This document shows positions 44,919 through 55,072 of a stretch of 64,000 bases of DNA, in pieces. How positions within the stretch are numbered: position 1 is the stretch's first letter; each line of letters starts with the position of its first letter. The DNA lies in NCBI GenBank assembly GCA_934045905.1, contig OW203769.1, positions 2,247,202 through 2,311,201 of the forward strand, in the 5' to 3' direction. The position numbers and the translations under genes are program-made. The notes beneath the pieces are model-generated. The model saw only the letters and a program-made list of their open reading frames with translations. It did not search any database and was not told where the DNA came from. Origin of the DNA: Leuctra nigra. Lineage: Eukaryota > Arthropoda > Insecta > Plecoptera > Leuctridae.

Positions 44919-45131
44919 AGGGAGGTCATGGGGAGAGGTCGACCCAAAAGGACCCGGGTCCGGGGAAGTCCGACATTGAAATAAGGCCAGTCCGGAAAGG
45001 TGACGGGAATTTTCGGGTTGGTGGGACCTGATTAAAGAGAGTGTTGTCTCGAGGTGGGAGGCCGGTCCGAGGGGACCGCGAATACAAGGGAGGCCATGGG
45101 TTGGTCGACCCTGGCTGCTCTTTGTCTGGGC
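44919..45131 (+). repeat. GC-rich dispersed repeat, copy 2
   Basis: GGGAGGTCATGGGGAGAGGT, GGACCCGGGTCCGGGG, GTCTCGAGGTGGGAGGCC and GGCTGCTCTTTGTCTGGG follow the order of 2103-2340. It ends abruptly at the CTTTGTCTGGGCC point where copy 1 continues, and the junction sequence GGGCCAAGCTACAGTTAGC starts unrelated DNA, so it is truncated or interrupted. Confidence 0.55.
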
Positions 45132-45439
45132 CAAGCTACAGTTAGCCTAAACTCAACTTCAGAAAACCTGGTGTATTTCCACTGCAATTTACATCCGAAG
45201 TGAATTTCCTCAGGTTACATTAACTCAGGCTACGTGGAATGCAGTTTATTTAAGCTAAGCCGCAGTAATAATAATACGCCACATTTCCCGAAGTAGAGCT
45301 TAACTAAACTGAAGATTAAACTAATGGAAATATAGTTACATCTCGATGAGCACGGATTCAGCTGATAAACTATCCGAATCCATTATTTTGCAACTGTAAA
45401 TGTTTCAACCATCTTAACTCTCCCCCCCCCCCCCCCCTG
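45132..45439. other. Unique sequence ending in a C run
   Basis: Opens with AAGCTACAGTTAGCCTAAAC, which resembles the FB-G mini-foldback core at 38050. A run of 15 or more C ends at about 45437. Confidence 0.45.
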
Positions 45440-45640
45440 ACACCAGACATCGCCGGCTCAGTCGGTATATGTGTGACGTCACAACAAGGTGGGCGTGGCT
45501 GCGGTGACGTCACAACGTTTAAATTATTCGGCGCGAATGAAAGAGAACTCCAATCTCGTCGCGTGCGGGAAACACGCTACGGGCGAGATCTCGTCCCCGG
45601 CGAGAAGCAGATGTCACGTGACTGAATTAGAGGCTGTGCA
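45440..45640. promoter_or_regulatory. CpG-rich block with paired CRE octamers and E-box
   Basis: Two perfect TGACGTCA sites, 31 bases apart (45474-45481, 45505-45512), frame a GC-box-like GGTGGGCGTGGC. An E2F-like TCGGCGCGAA follows, then a palindromic GTCACGTGAC (45613-45622). CREB/ATF, E2F and bHLH-ZIP motifs are established consensus types. Clustering in 150 bases of otherwise AT-rich DNA suggests a promoter or enhancer. The 114-codon frame at 45489-45833 runs into M-TTAA and is not credible as protein. Confidence 0.45.
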
Positions 45641-46122
45641 AACAGTCAAGTGGTTTTTCAGAGTACATTCTATAGAATTGATGAAATGGGAATTCAAATT
45701 AAATTTATTTCGTGTAAGTTGGACTAGAATAGAAAGTATTCACGTGATACAAGCGCTCGGCCGCTTTAGAACATTGAGACAGACGAATTGTTTCATATTA
45801 AGTGGGTGTAACTCTGATAGGATGTTCACATGATCAGTCTGATTAGTAGAACTTTTTCATTTTTGGTTTTTGCATTGTTAATTAGATGCCGGTTTTTCAA
45901 CAAAACCGCTCAAAACTATGAAATTTCCGATACGATTGGAGACCATACCTGTGAACCAATTAATCTCAAATTTTAACTATGATTAGATAAAAGACACACT
46001 TAGGGTTATCACTTGGCATTTTTTAAAAATTAAATTGCCTACGGCACCCATTGAGACACTAAAATATATAATTTTTCACCGAAAATCAACTTATTTTTAC
46101 AAATAAACAAAGCAAACAATTA

Positions 46123-46731
46123 CTAGGAAAACGCTCAATGTAACGCGTTGATGAGCGAGCACGGGTACGTGTTTTTGAATTGGAAATGCGTACACAACGC
46201 ACAGAAAACATATGCATCCATATTGAATTGAAATAAGATCCAGTCAGTCAACATAAAAGTTTATGCTCTTCATCGAAACGTGAAAATAATATCGCCAATA
46301 TTTCAGTAGCACCGTGTTACTGTAGCACGATCGGCTAGTTGCCATGGCGACAATGTTAGCTCTTATGGCTAAAACTTTTAAAACAAAAGTTGTGCTACAG
46401 TAACACGGTGCTACTGAAATTTGGCGATATTAGGTAAGGGTCCTGGTACATACACAGCAAAACAGATTCAATTCAATTGGCACTGGAAAACAATCATTTC
46501 GATACTTCATATCTGACAGCCATTTTCATTTTTCAACCTATTAGGAGATGCTTATTTAAATTTTAACCAATGGATTTCAAAGGGGTCTGCAAACAGAAAA
46601 GGTTGTCTCTACATGTGTGCAAAATTTCAGATCGATCGGTGAAACGTGCGACTATCTGCTCCAGATAGCAGCAAAAAAACTGAGGTCCGTGTCAAAAGAG
46701 TCGAAAGGAGTAGCTCGCTTCGATCGCTCAA
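46123..46731 (-). mobile_element. HLE copy nested in M-TTAA
   Basis: 609 bases. The minus-strand 3' end is CATTGAGCGTTTTCCTAG before host T. The 5' end is TTGAGCGATCGAAGCGAGC. The uninterrupted M-TTAA copies at 48 and 61 kb give the empty site, so both HLE borders can be read to within a base or two. It contains foldback FB-O. Confidence 0.85.
46287..46432. mobile_element. FB-O foldback nested in HLE
   Basis: TAATATCGCCAATATTTCAG and TAGCACCGTGTTACTGTAGC face GCTACAGTAACACGGTGCTA and CTGAAATTTGGCGATATTA. The centre has AGTTGCCATGGCGACAA, an X-box-like palindrome. The arms are about 42 bases with very few mismatches. It is the innermost and youngest layer of this nest. Confidence 0.85.
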
Positions 46732-46864
46732 CTAACGTACCAAGGGATAACCCTAAGTTTGTCTTTTTATCTAATCGTGATTACAATTTCAAATCATTTC
46801 GTATCCAATCGCCTGCAAGTGCCTGCAACGCGCGGCTAAATCGCTCGCGCTTGCAATACGTTAA

Positions 46865-47274
46865 CTGACCACTTCCAAGTGAAAATGTTAGCATTTTGTT
46901 GTCACTGCGCCTGAACCTCAACTCGAAACTGCACATCCTCGAAGCATGTGATGTCCTGCCTTAAATATAGGCAAGTCAAGTAGATTTCCCTGACGTATTT
47001 CTGTGTACTATTAGCGTCTGGCTCTGCGGTGAAGGCGATGTTTGAACTCGGCTCCGGGCTGCGATTCCACTTAAAGCTCTCTCCGAGCTTTAACCACCGG
47101 ATGCAGATGCTAAGTGGACATCGGAAGGGGAATCACTCAAACGCATCGACCTAGTGCAAAGTTCCATGTGAGGAGGGGTGGGGGTGTAATCAGTAGTGGG
47201 GGGATGCAAATGTTACGGCGTGAGTTGATTTTAACCCTTAAAGTCTGAATGACAGCTTCAAGGGGGACTTTAAT
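46865..47274. other. Unique sequence
   Basis: No repeat recognised. A G-rich patch (GGAGGGGTGGGGGTG) lies at about 47172. Confidence 0.45.
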
Positions 47275-47530
47275 ATTCGAGAACGCTGGTGGATTTGTGG
47301 TACTAGGTAAATGTCAGGTATCAGGGGCACAGTTGAATAAATATAAAGATACTTATTTTGTATAGTTGTTTGTTATGGCTGAAAAAGTAAATTTTAACTA
47401 ATTTTCAATTATTTCACCTTTTTCACTGCACTTGGAAACACGATCAGTCGAAACAAATGAGTGAATCTGAAGACTGACAGTAGCCATCTTGCCGGAAGTG
47501 GCTCCATCACGTATCGCTTATTTGCGTGAA
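47275..47530. repeat. Dispersed repeat N, copy 2
   Basis: Matches 9750-10030, most strongly in CCGGAAGTGGCTCCATCACG then TATCGCTTATTTG. Confidence 0.65.
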
Positions 47531-48189
47531 TACTATTTTTTAGTGGCTTGATTCACAATTAAAGTTTACCTTGAAGAACAGAATTCTTTGAAGAATTCCT
47601 AGTTATATACTTTGTTAGGAAATTGATACTGCAATTTAGCAAAACTTTGTGTATTTACATACATTATTTACTTAATATTTTACATTTCAGAGTTTGTCGA
47701 ACGCGTTTTGTTGTTTTAACATAACTATTAGGTTCATACAGCATTATTTCTTGCAATCACCAATGTCATTAAAACGAAATACCAAAGGAACGAAAGCAGG
47801 TCAGAGTTCAGTGTAATCGCCACTCTCTAGACGAAACATTCTGCACAGACTGTACTCGAGCAATTGAACGAATTGTTTTTCTTGTTCGTGACGTCACTCG
47901 ACAACAACAAACTCTTTTATTAAATATTTACACCGTCATTTGAACTGTCCGATGAAACTATGCAGCACACAGAGACCGCGATTTAGATTACATTTCTCTC
48001 CGCGCGGTGGTTGGTGGGAAGAATCGCCCGTGGACGCGGATTGGACGTGTCAGATGCAGCGCATGCAACTTTGTCGCCGCGTTTACATTTCTCATTGGTG
48101 GAGGAAAGTTGGACGTGTTGTGGTTTACAGCTCTTTGTTTGGATGTGTTGGTGTAATAAATAAATTTGTTGTCTGAATTTTCTGTTATT
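47531..48189. other. Unique, CpG-rich 3' half with CRE octamer
   Basis: A perfect TGACGTCA lies at 47889-47896. About 47985-48130 is CpG-rich with CCGCGCGGTGG, a forward ATTGG and GCCGCGTTTAC, then ATTGGTGG, i.e. two inverted CCAAT boxes. Overlapping 78- and 74-codon frames on opposite strands have no recognised domain. Candidate promoter region. Confidence 0.35.
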
Positions 48190-48640
48190 AAGGCCGTTTG
48201 AGCACATTAAGGGAGAAAAATTGTTTCGTAAGTGGGTGTTACTTTGATAGGATGTTCACATGATCTGTCTGATTGTTAATGCCTTGTTAATTAGGAACCG
48301 GTTATTCAACGAAACCGCTAAACACCATAAAAATTGATCTCAAATTTTAATCATGATTAGATAAAAGACAAACTTAGTACGTCCTTAGCATATTTTTAAA
48401 TTTTGTTCATAGGGCACCCAGCGAGACAAGAAAATAGGCAATTTTTCACTAAAAATCAACTAATTATTACTAACTAACAAAGCAGAAAATTAAAAATAAA
48501 CCAAGGTTTAACCCTAAGTGTGTGTTTCATCTAATCATGATTAAAATTTAAAATCATTTTGTTAACCTATTTTGTCTCCAATCGTATCTAAAAAAAGTGC
48601 CTGCAGCAAGCGGCAAATTGCTCGCGCATGCTTGCTTTGA
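48190..48640 (+). mobile_element. M-TTAA element, eroded termini
   Basis: GGCCGTTTGAGCACATTAA, GATAGGATGTTCACATGATC, GTTAATTAGGAACCGG, CACCCAGCGAGACAAGAAAA and GCCTGCAGCAAGCGGCAAAT match the 61 kb copy. Terminal TTAAGG and the last bases of the right end are changed. It is uninterrupted at the site where HLE sits in the 46 kb copy. Confidence 0.8.
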
Positions 48641-48648
48641 TATGATTT

Positions 48649-48803
48649 TTAGGGCCGGTCTTTCATTACTCTGCTAACTTTTAAACAGTCAATTAGGACT
48701 ATAATGCCATGGCAACAACCAATGACATTCCTAGAATGACCACTAACTAACTGTTAACAGCTAATTGAGACTTTATAGCAGAGTAATGAAAGACCGGCCC
48801 TTA
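48649..48803. mobile_element. FB-G foldback, 149 bases, TTA duplication
   Basis: GGGCCGGTCTTTCATTACTC faces GAGTAATGAAAGACCGGCCC perfectly. TTA flanks both sides (48649-48651, 48801-48803). The arms continue with CTAACTTTTAAACAGTCAAT against its near complement. The centre holds ATGCCATGGCAACAACC. A GGGCC terminus and TTA duplication fit PIF/Harbinger MITEs. Confidence 0.88.
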
Positions 48804-49231
48804 ATAACATCAAGGTATGTTTTTGTTTAAAGCACCGTGTTTAATGATTGTTAGGTTAAACAGTTGATTAAGTGTGTGTCAATATAATTCCTAGAATAAA
48901 TATTTAAACATTGTTAAAGCGGACTATAAGATTATCCTGAATGAATTTGAATGCATTTGTTTGTGTAAACCAATTGAACCCAATACGGCATTTGTTTTTG
49001 ATAATTGTCTCTGTGTTTTCTATTTCCTCTAAATACTCACTTATCAACGCGTTACCGACAGCGTTTTTCTACATCAAAGCTATAAACGCGTATCGTTTTC
49101 GTAACTGCCATTGTTGAAATCAACTTTGAAAGGATTTACTTCATGTTTTCATTATCATGGAGTAGAAACAAGACACAAAACACAATTTACAAACCACAGG
49201 CAATTAAAGCATTATTACAAAAACTATGTAA
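48804..49231 (+). other. Unique sequence with an HLE end remnant
   Basis: ACTTATCAACGCGTTACCGA then CAGCGTTTTTCTA at 49038-49071 is a decayed HLE 3' end. The rest is unmatched. Confidence 0.5.
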
Positions 49232-50238
49232 TTGAGCGAGCGTAGCGAGCGTCACCACGGTACTCTTATGGCACTTTCTCTGTGTGTGTTTTTTTTTTTT
49301 TTTTTTTGTGGTCACAGCCCAGGTCAAACCGCTCAAGCAATCGATCTGAAATTTTGTACACATACTAACGTACTCTATGCGGTCCCTGGGATCGTTTTTG
49401 AATAGGCTCCCGTGATTGGTTCAAATTTAAAAAAAATTAACTTTCGATTGGTTGCTTCGATTAATTTGAAATTTAGCAAAAACATTGCAACAAACATTGT
49501 ACCCAATCATAAAAAGTTTCAGCCAAATCCTCCTATTGGTTCAAATTTAAAACCATTTTTCATGTGATTTTTGACATTTAAACTAGAACAGATTGACCGA
49601 TCAACTTAAAACTTTGCGTGGTCATTGGTACCAACATTTTAGGTATTTTTGCCAATTTTCAGTCTAATCTGTCGTTATTTTCAACAGTTTTGTCATTTTA
49701 AGGTCATTTTTTTCCATAGTCTTGAAAAATGTATACTAAATTGTCATCCCTGCCTTCTTTAAGCTTCTGTTCCAAGGCAAGGCCTGTAGAGCAGCCAAGC
49801 TATCCACAATGTACAGTAAAATGAAAGCATTTTTGAGCTAGCGCATAAAATCGGATGCAGTACGAAGGCCAAATCCTCTAATTGGTTTAAGTTTAAATAA
49901 TGTCTTCTGATTGGTCGACAATAAAAATGTTCACATTAAGTTCAAATTTTGCATGGTGATCAAGACCAACTTAATATTAAATTTTACATATTGTAAGCCC
50001 AATCAGTCAAGTATTTATTGTAATTTTACGAGTTTAGTATGGGATGTCACAAGAGATTTCTGGAGAAGGTATGTAGGTAAGACTTCACGACACAATGGAT
50101 CTGTTATTCATCCAGAGTATTATGGAGATTGAAAAATTGCAGAGAAAATCGTCTTGTGCCGTGACGTGTATCGTTACTATGGGGATGTTGCATGTTCCGT
50201 GCTCGCTCATCAACGCGTTACACTGAGCGTTTTCCTAG
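49232..50238 (+). mobile_element. HLE copy 1 of the cluster, 1007 bases
   Basis: It runs from TTGAGCGAGCGTAGCGAGCG to GAGCGTTTTCCTAG before T. In order: CACCACGGTACTCTTATGGC, a T run (about 20), GGTCACAGCCCAGGTCAAAC, three diverged internal modules with GATCAA/GATCGA-TTGAAA cores, TTCCAAGGCAAGGCCTGTAG, GGTATGTAGGTAAGACTTCA and the terminal hairpin. No credible ORF. Slightly diverged from copies 2 and 3. Confidence 0.88.
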
Positions 50239-50574
50239 TTACCTACATTTCTAGAGATGAATTAATTTCCCTCACACAATTTGATAACTAACTGTTCAGT
50301 TGTCTGCTCTGTGGTAATAATATTAAAAGTCACACATTCATCATTTCATGTACTGCTTCTTTATAATTGCAACATCAATAATGCATATAATTGTAACAAA
50401 AAAACGTACATTGAAATTCAAATGACATAGTTTCGTTCGTAACATCTAATTATAATGAATTGTGCAATATTTAATTGAAAAAGTTGATATTCTATTCATT
50501 GTATGAAATAATATTTGAAGTATGAAAACATAATGAAACACTGTTAAATGCATACAACGAAAACTGCAGCTTTT
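50239..50574. repeat. Spacer between HLE copies, first instance
   Basis: 336 bases starting ACATTTCTAGAGATGAATTA and ending AACTGCAGCTTTTT. It recurs as 51582-51913 with only small length changes, so it is part of the tandem duplication unit and not of HLE itself. Confidence 0.9.
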
Positions 50575-51581
50575 TTGAGCGAGCGTAGCGAGCGTCACCA
50601 CGGTACTCTTATGGCACTTTCTCTGTGTGTTTTTTTTTGTGTGTGGTCACAGCCCAGGTCAAACCGCTCAAGCAATCGATCTGAAATTTTGTACACATAC
50701 TAACGTAATCTATGAGGTCCCTGGGATCGTTTTTGAACGGGCTCCTGTGATTGGTTCAAATTTAAAAAAAAAAAATATCTTTCGATTGGTTGTTCCGATC
50801 AATTTGAAATTTAGCAAAGTCATTTCAACCAACAATTTACCCAATCATAATAAATTTCAGCCAAATCCTCCCATTGGTTCAAATTTGAAACCATTTTTAC
50901 GGTGATTTTTGTAATTTAAACTAGAACAGATTTACCGATCAACTTGAAACTTCGCGTGGTCATTGGTACCGTACCAACATTTTAGATATTTTTGCCAATT
51001 TTCAGTCTAATCTGTCGTTATTTTCAAAAGTTTTGTCATTTTAAGGTCATTTTATTCCATAATCTTGAAAAATGTATACTAAATTGTCATCCCTGCCTTC
51101 TTTAAGCTTCTGTCCCAAGGCAAGGCCTGTAGAGCAGCCAAGCTATCCACAATGTACAGTAAAATGAAAGCATTTTCGAGCTAGCGCATAAAATCGGATG
51201 CAGTACGAAGGCCAAATCCTCTAATTGGTTTAAGTTTAAATAATGTCTTCTGATTGGTCGACAATAAAAATGTTCACATTAAGTTCAAATTTTGCATGGT
51301 GATCAAGACCAACTTATTATTAAATTTTACATATTGTAAGCCCAATCAGTCAAGTATTAATTGTAATTTTACGAGTTAAGAATGGGATGTTACAAGAGAT
51401 TTCTGGAGAAGGTATGTAGGTAAGACTTCACGACACAATGGATCTGTTATTCATCCAGAGTATTATGGAGATTGAAAAATTGCAGAGAAAATCGTTTTGT
51501 GCCGTGTCGTGTATCGTTACTATGGGGATGTTGCATGTTCCGTGCTCGCTCATCAACGCGTTACACTGAGCGTTTTCCTAG
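50575..51581 (+). mobile_element. HLE copy 2 of the cluster
   Basis: Nearly identical to copy 3 and very close to copy 1, with a shorter T run after CTCTGTGTG. It ends GAGCGTTTTCCTAG before T. Confidence 0.9.
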
Positions 51582-51913
51582 TTACATTTCTAGAGATGAA
51601 TTAATTTCCCTCACACAATTTGATAACTAACTGTTCAGTTGTCTGCTCTGTGGTAATAATATTAAAAGTCACACATTCATCATTTCATGTACTGCTTCTT
51701 TATAATTGCAACATCAATAATGCATATAATTGTAACAAAAAAACGTACATTGAAATTCAAATGACATAGTTTCGTTCGTAACATCTAATTATAATGAATT
51801 GTGCAATATTTAATTGAAAAAGTTGATATTCTATTCATTGTATGAAATAATATTTGAAGTATGAAAACATAATGAAACACTGTTAAATGCATACAACGAA
51901 AACTGCAGCTTTT
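51582..51913. repeat. Spacer between HLE copies, second instance
   Basis: Duplicate of 50239-50574 with a 4-base deletion near its start. Confidence 0.9.
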
Positions 51914-52921
51914 TTGAGCGAGCGTAGCGAGCGTCACCACGGTACTCTTATGGCACTTTCTCTGTGTGTTTTTTTTTTGTGTGTGGTCACAGCCCAGGTC
52001 AAACCGCTCAAGCAATCGATCTGAAATTTTGTACACATACTAACGTAATCTATGAGGTCCCTGGGATCGTTTTTGAACGGGCTCCTGTGATTGGTTCAAA
52101 TTTAAAAAAAAAAAATATCTTTCGATTGGTTGTTCCGATCAATTTGAAATTTAGCAAAGTCATTTCAACCAACAATTTACCCAATCATAATAAATTTCAG
52201 CCAAATCCTCCCATTGGTTCAAATTTGAAACCATTTTTACGGTGATTTTTGTAATTTAAACTAGAACAGATTTACCGATCAACTTGAAACTTCGCGTGGT
52301 CATTGGTACCGTACCAACATTTTAGATATTTTTGCCAATTTCCAGTCTAATCTGTCGTTATTTTCAAAAGTTTTGTCATTTTAAGGTCATTTTATTCCAT
52401 AATCTTGAAAAATGTATACTAAATTGTCATCCCTGCCTTCTTTAAGCTTCTGTTCCAAGGCAAGGCCTGTAGAGCAGCCAAGCTATCCACAATGTACAGT
52501 AAAATGAAAGCATTTTTGAGCTAGCGCATAAAATCGGATGCAGTACGAAGGCCAAATCCTCTAATTGGTTTAAGTTTAAATAATGTCTTCTGATTGGTCG
52601 ACAATAAAAATGTTCACATTAAGTTCAAATTTTGCATGGTGATCAAGACCAACTTATTATTAAATTTTACATATTGTAAGCCCAATCAGTCAAGTATTAA
52701 TTGTAATTTTACGAGTTAAGAATGGGATGTTACAAGAGATTTCTGGAGAAGGTATGTAGGTAAGACTTCACGACACAATGGATCTGTTATTCATCCAGAG
52801 TATTATGGAGATTGAAAAATTGCAGAGAAAATCGTTTTGTGTCGTGTCGTGCATCGTTACTATGGGGATGTTGCATGTTCTGTGCTCGCTCATCAACGCG
52901 TTACACTGAGCGTTTTCCTTG
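51914..52921 (+). mobile_element. HLE copy 3 of the cluster
   Basis: As copy 2. It ends CCTTG rather than CCTAG, then TA, and copy 4 starts at once. The change at the last bases matches the end of the 27 kb copy. Confidence 0.9.
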
Positions 52922-52923
52922 TA

Positions 52924-53790
52924 TTGAGCGAGCGTAGCGAGCGTCGCCACGGTACTCTTATGGCACTTTCTATGTGTGTTTTTTTTTGTGGTCACAGCCC
53001 AGGTCAAACCGCTCAAGCAATCGATCCACATACTAACGTAATCTATGCGGTCCCTGGGATCGTTTTTGAACGGGATCCCGTGATTAATTTAAATTTAAAA
53101 AAATTATCTTTTGATTGGTTGTTCCGATCAATTTGAAATTTTGACAAGTCATTTCAACCAACATTGTACCCAATCATAAAAAGTTTCAGCCAAATCTTCC
53201 CATTGGTTCAAATTTGAAACCATCTTTCATGTGTTTTTTGTACCAGAACCGATTGAACGATCAACTTATTACGTCGCATGATGGTTGGGACCAACATTAG
53301 CTGCATTTTTGACAACTTTCATACTAATCTGTGTTTAAATCCAAAAGTTATTGACATTTTACGGACATTTTGCGTGTTGGCTGTCAAATTCACGGCGACT
53401 TCGACTCTTCAGTTCAAGGCAAGGTAGTTAGAGTAGAAACTTTCAAACGCATATGAAACTGATAATGACCGTTCAACAGTCAATCTGATATTGTGTAGAC
53501 TTACTTTTATCATATGAGTGGCCCCAGGTATATTTTTTGAAGGAGATCCTGGGATTTTTGAAAATTCACACGGAATCGTTCAATCATAAAGGTTCAATCT
53601 ATCAACTTAAAACTTTGCATGGTTATTGGGACCAATATTTTTGGAATTTTTTGAGATTTTTATACAAGTCTGTGACGAAATTCTAGAATGATTGGCTTTT
53701 AATGCCATTTTCGATAGACAGAATTTCTGTTCGAGGTGTTGCGCGTATCCGTGCTCGCTCATCAACGCGTTACCCAGAGCGTTTTCCTAG
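52924..53790 (+). mobile_element. HLE copy 4, head to tail, different body
   Basis: It starts TTGAGCGAGCGTAGCGAGCG two bases after copy 3 ends. The first 300 bases resemble copies 1-3. The 3' half instead resembles 21954-22140 (TTGGGACCAATATTTTTGGA, GTTGCGCGTATCCGTGCTCG), so it is a member of the other body class or a recombinant. It ends CCTAG before T. Confidence 0.85.
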
Positions 53791-54936
53791 TGTAGATTCC
53801 ATTCCCCATGTCTACAAACAAAATGTAACAAAGGTGTTCAACAATATAGCGTCTATATTAATTTATGTTGTTATTTAATAAACCAGATTTAGGTTTTGTT
53901 TGGCACTATTTCTAAAACGTTTTGAAAACCTAGATATAATATTTTATTTTTATTTTTATTTACTCTGTTTTGGCATCTAGGAATTGAAATCACTGCCTTA
54001 GCAACGCATTGAAAGGAATAAACAAATCTGTCAGCTGCCCACCAATCTCATATTTGTTGATTACTTATTCAAAAACAGATATTTCTGTAAATTATATGCA
54101 ATAATAAACAGTTATTAATATTCAACGAGAGAAGTAATGTACCTATTATGTTAAGCCTGAAAACAACTGCTTTCATATCAGGCTGTGACCTCATATGCAA
54201 GAAGCCTATATTTTAAATGTTATCAACTTCGTTTCAACATGTAAATTCTAAACTAATTTTTTTCAAAACTCAAAACTACTACAATTATCTTGAAAATACA
54301 ACGCCAATTTACTATTCACCAGTCACCACTACTTGTAGAATTAATGTAAATTTGACAGAACACAACCACACCATCCGGCAACACTGTATAACACGAAACT
54401 TATTGTATAAATACCCGTACAAAAGTTCCCAACATGTAACTATCACGTGTACATACACACCACGTTGCCAAGCCAACTCTCAATACGCTTGATGAAATAT
54501 CGCTCGGCATGATTTATGTATACACATTGCAACGGGGCAAAGTTTCCTCGCAGCGCCCAGGTAAATTGTGTAGAAACTATTTTAATTATAAAAACGCCCG
54601 CCAGGTTCGCTGCGGTTTTAACGACGTAACTTGAGCAATAACTTGGCGCATTATGAACGCTGTTTGTCGGCGTCGGGATCGGAAGTTGGCCATTGTTTCT
54701 CGACCGCGTCTTCGCGCGCGATTTGTCCGATAGACGGAGCCGCTGTCCGCGCATTCCGTCGGAGGACAGACGGACATTCCTGCGGGCGGCAAGACGGCAG
54801 ATGATGTTCTGGGAAGTTGAGGAAGTTACCGGGGAGAAGGTAATTGATATGCTTTCAATAAAGTTAGTTTGGATTCAGGGAACAGGGGAGTGATAACGAG
54901 TTAATAAGCGACCCTGTGAAATTCAAGGAAATAACT
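53791..54936. other. Unique sequence, partly CpG-rich
   Basis: About 54590-54800 is GC-rich (CTCGACCGCGTCTTCGCGCG). Frames of 66-103 codons on both strands overlap and have no recognised domain. (TTTTA)-like tract at about 53945. Candidate promoter or exon DNA only. Confidence 0.4.
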
Positions 54937-54940
54937 CTAG

Positions 54941-55072
54941 TGGCCAGATTCACAAAGCAGTAATATCTCCTTACGTACTATCTTTAGTATTATCTTTCAT
55001 TTAACATGGTGTTTTTGGTATTAAATCAAAAGATAATACGTATTAGCAAATAATACCTTTTGTGAATCCAGC
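54941..55072. mobile_element. FB-H foldback, copy 2
   Basis: TGGCCAGATTCACAAAGC on the left and TTTTGTGAATCCAGCCC on the right; the core AACATGGTGTTTTTGGTATT is identical to the 13.4 kb copy. The left terminus has GTGG in place of GGG, and the right edge touches the next element, so no duplication can be read. Confidence 0.78.

Larger units (their letters stand above)
45745..46864 (+). mobile_element. M-TTAA element split by HLE
   Basis: The left part is 45751-46122 (AAGCGCTCGGCCGCTTTAG, GATAGGATGTTCACATGATC, TTTCCGATACGATTGGAGAC). The right part is 46732-46864 (GGGATAACCCTAAGTTTGTC, GCGCGGCTAAATCGCTCGCG), ending at TTAA. The break falls inside the phrase that reads CAAAGCAAGAAATTA then AAAATGTATCAAGGG in the 61 kb copy. 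Confidence 0.85.

Noticed and set aside
45489..45833. 114-codon forward frame
   Set aside because: It starts in CpG-rich regulatory-like DNA and ends inside an M-TTAA transposon; no domain, no conservation expected.
50627..52245. Paired 92-93-codon frames with identical text
   Set aside because: They lie in the 5' part of HLE copies 2 and 3; the copies differ only in a T run that changes the first codons, and other HLE copies break the frame.
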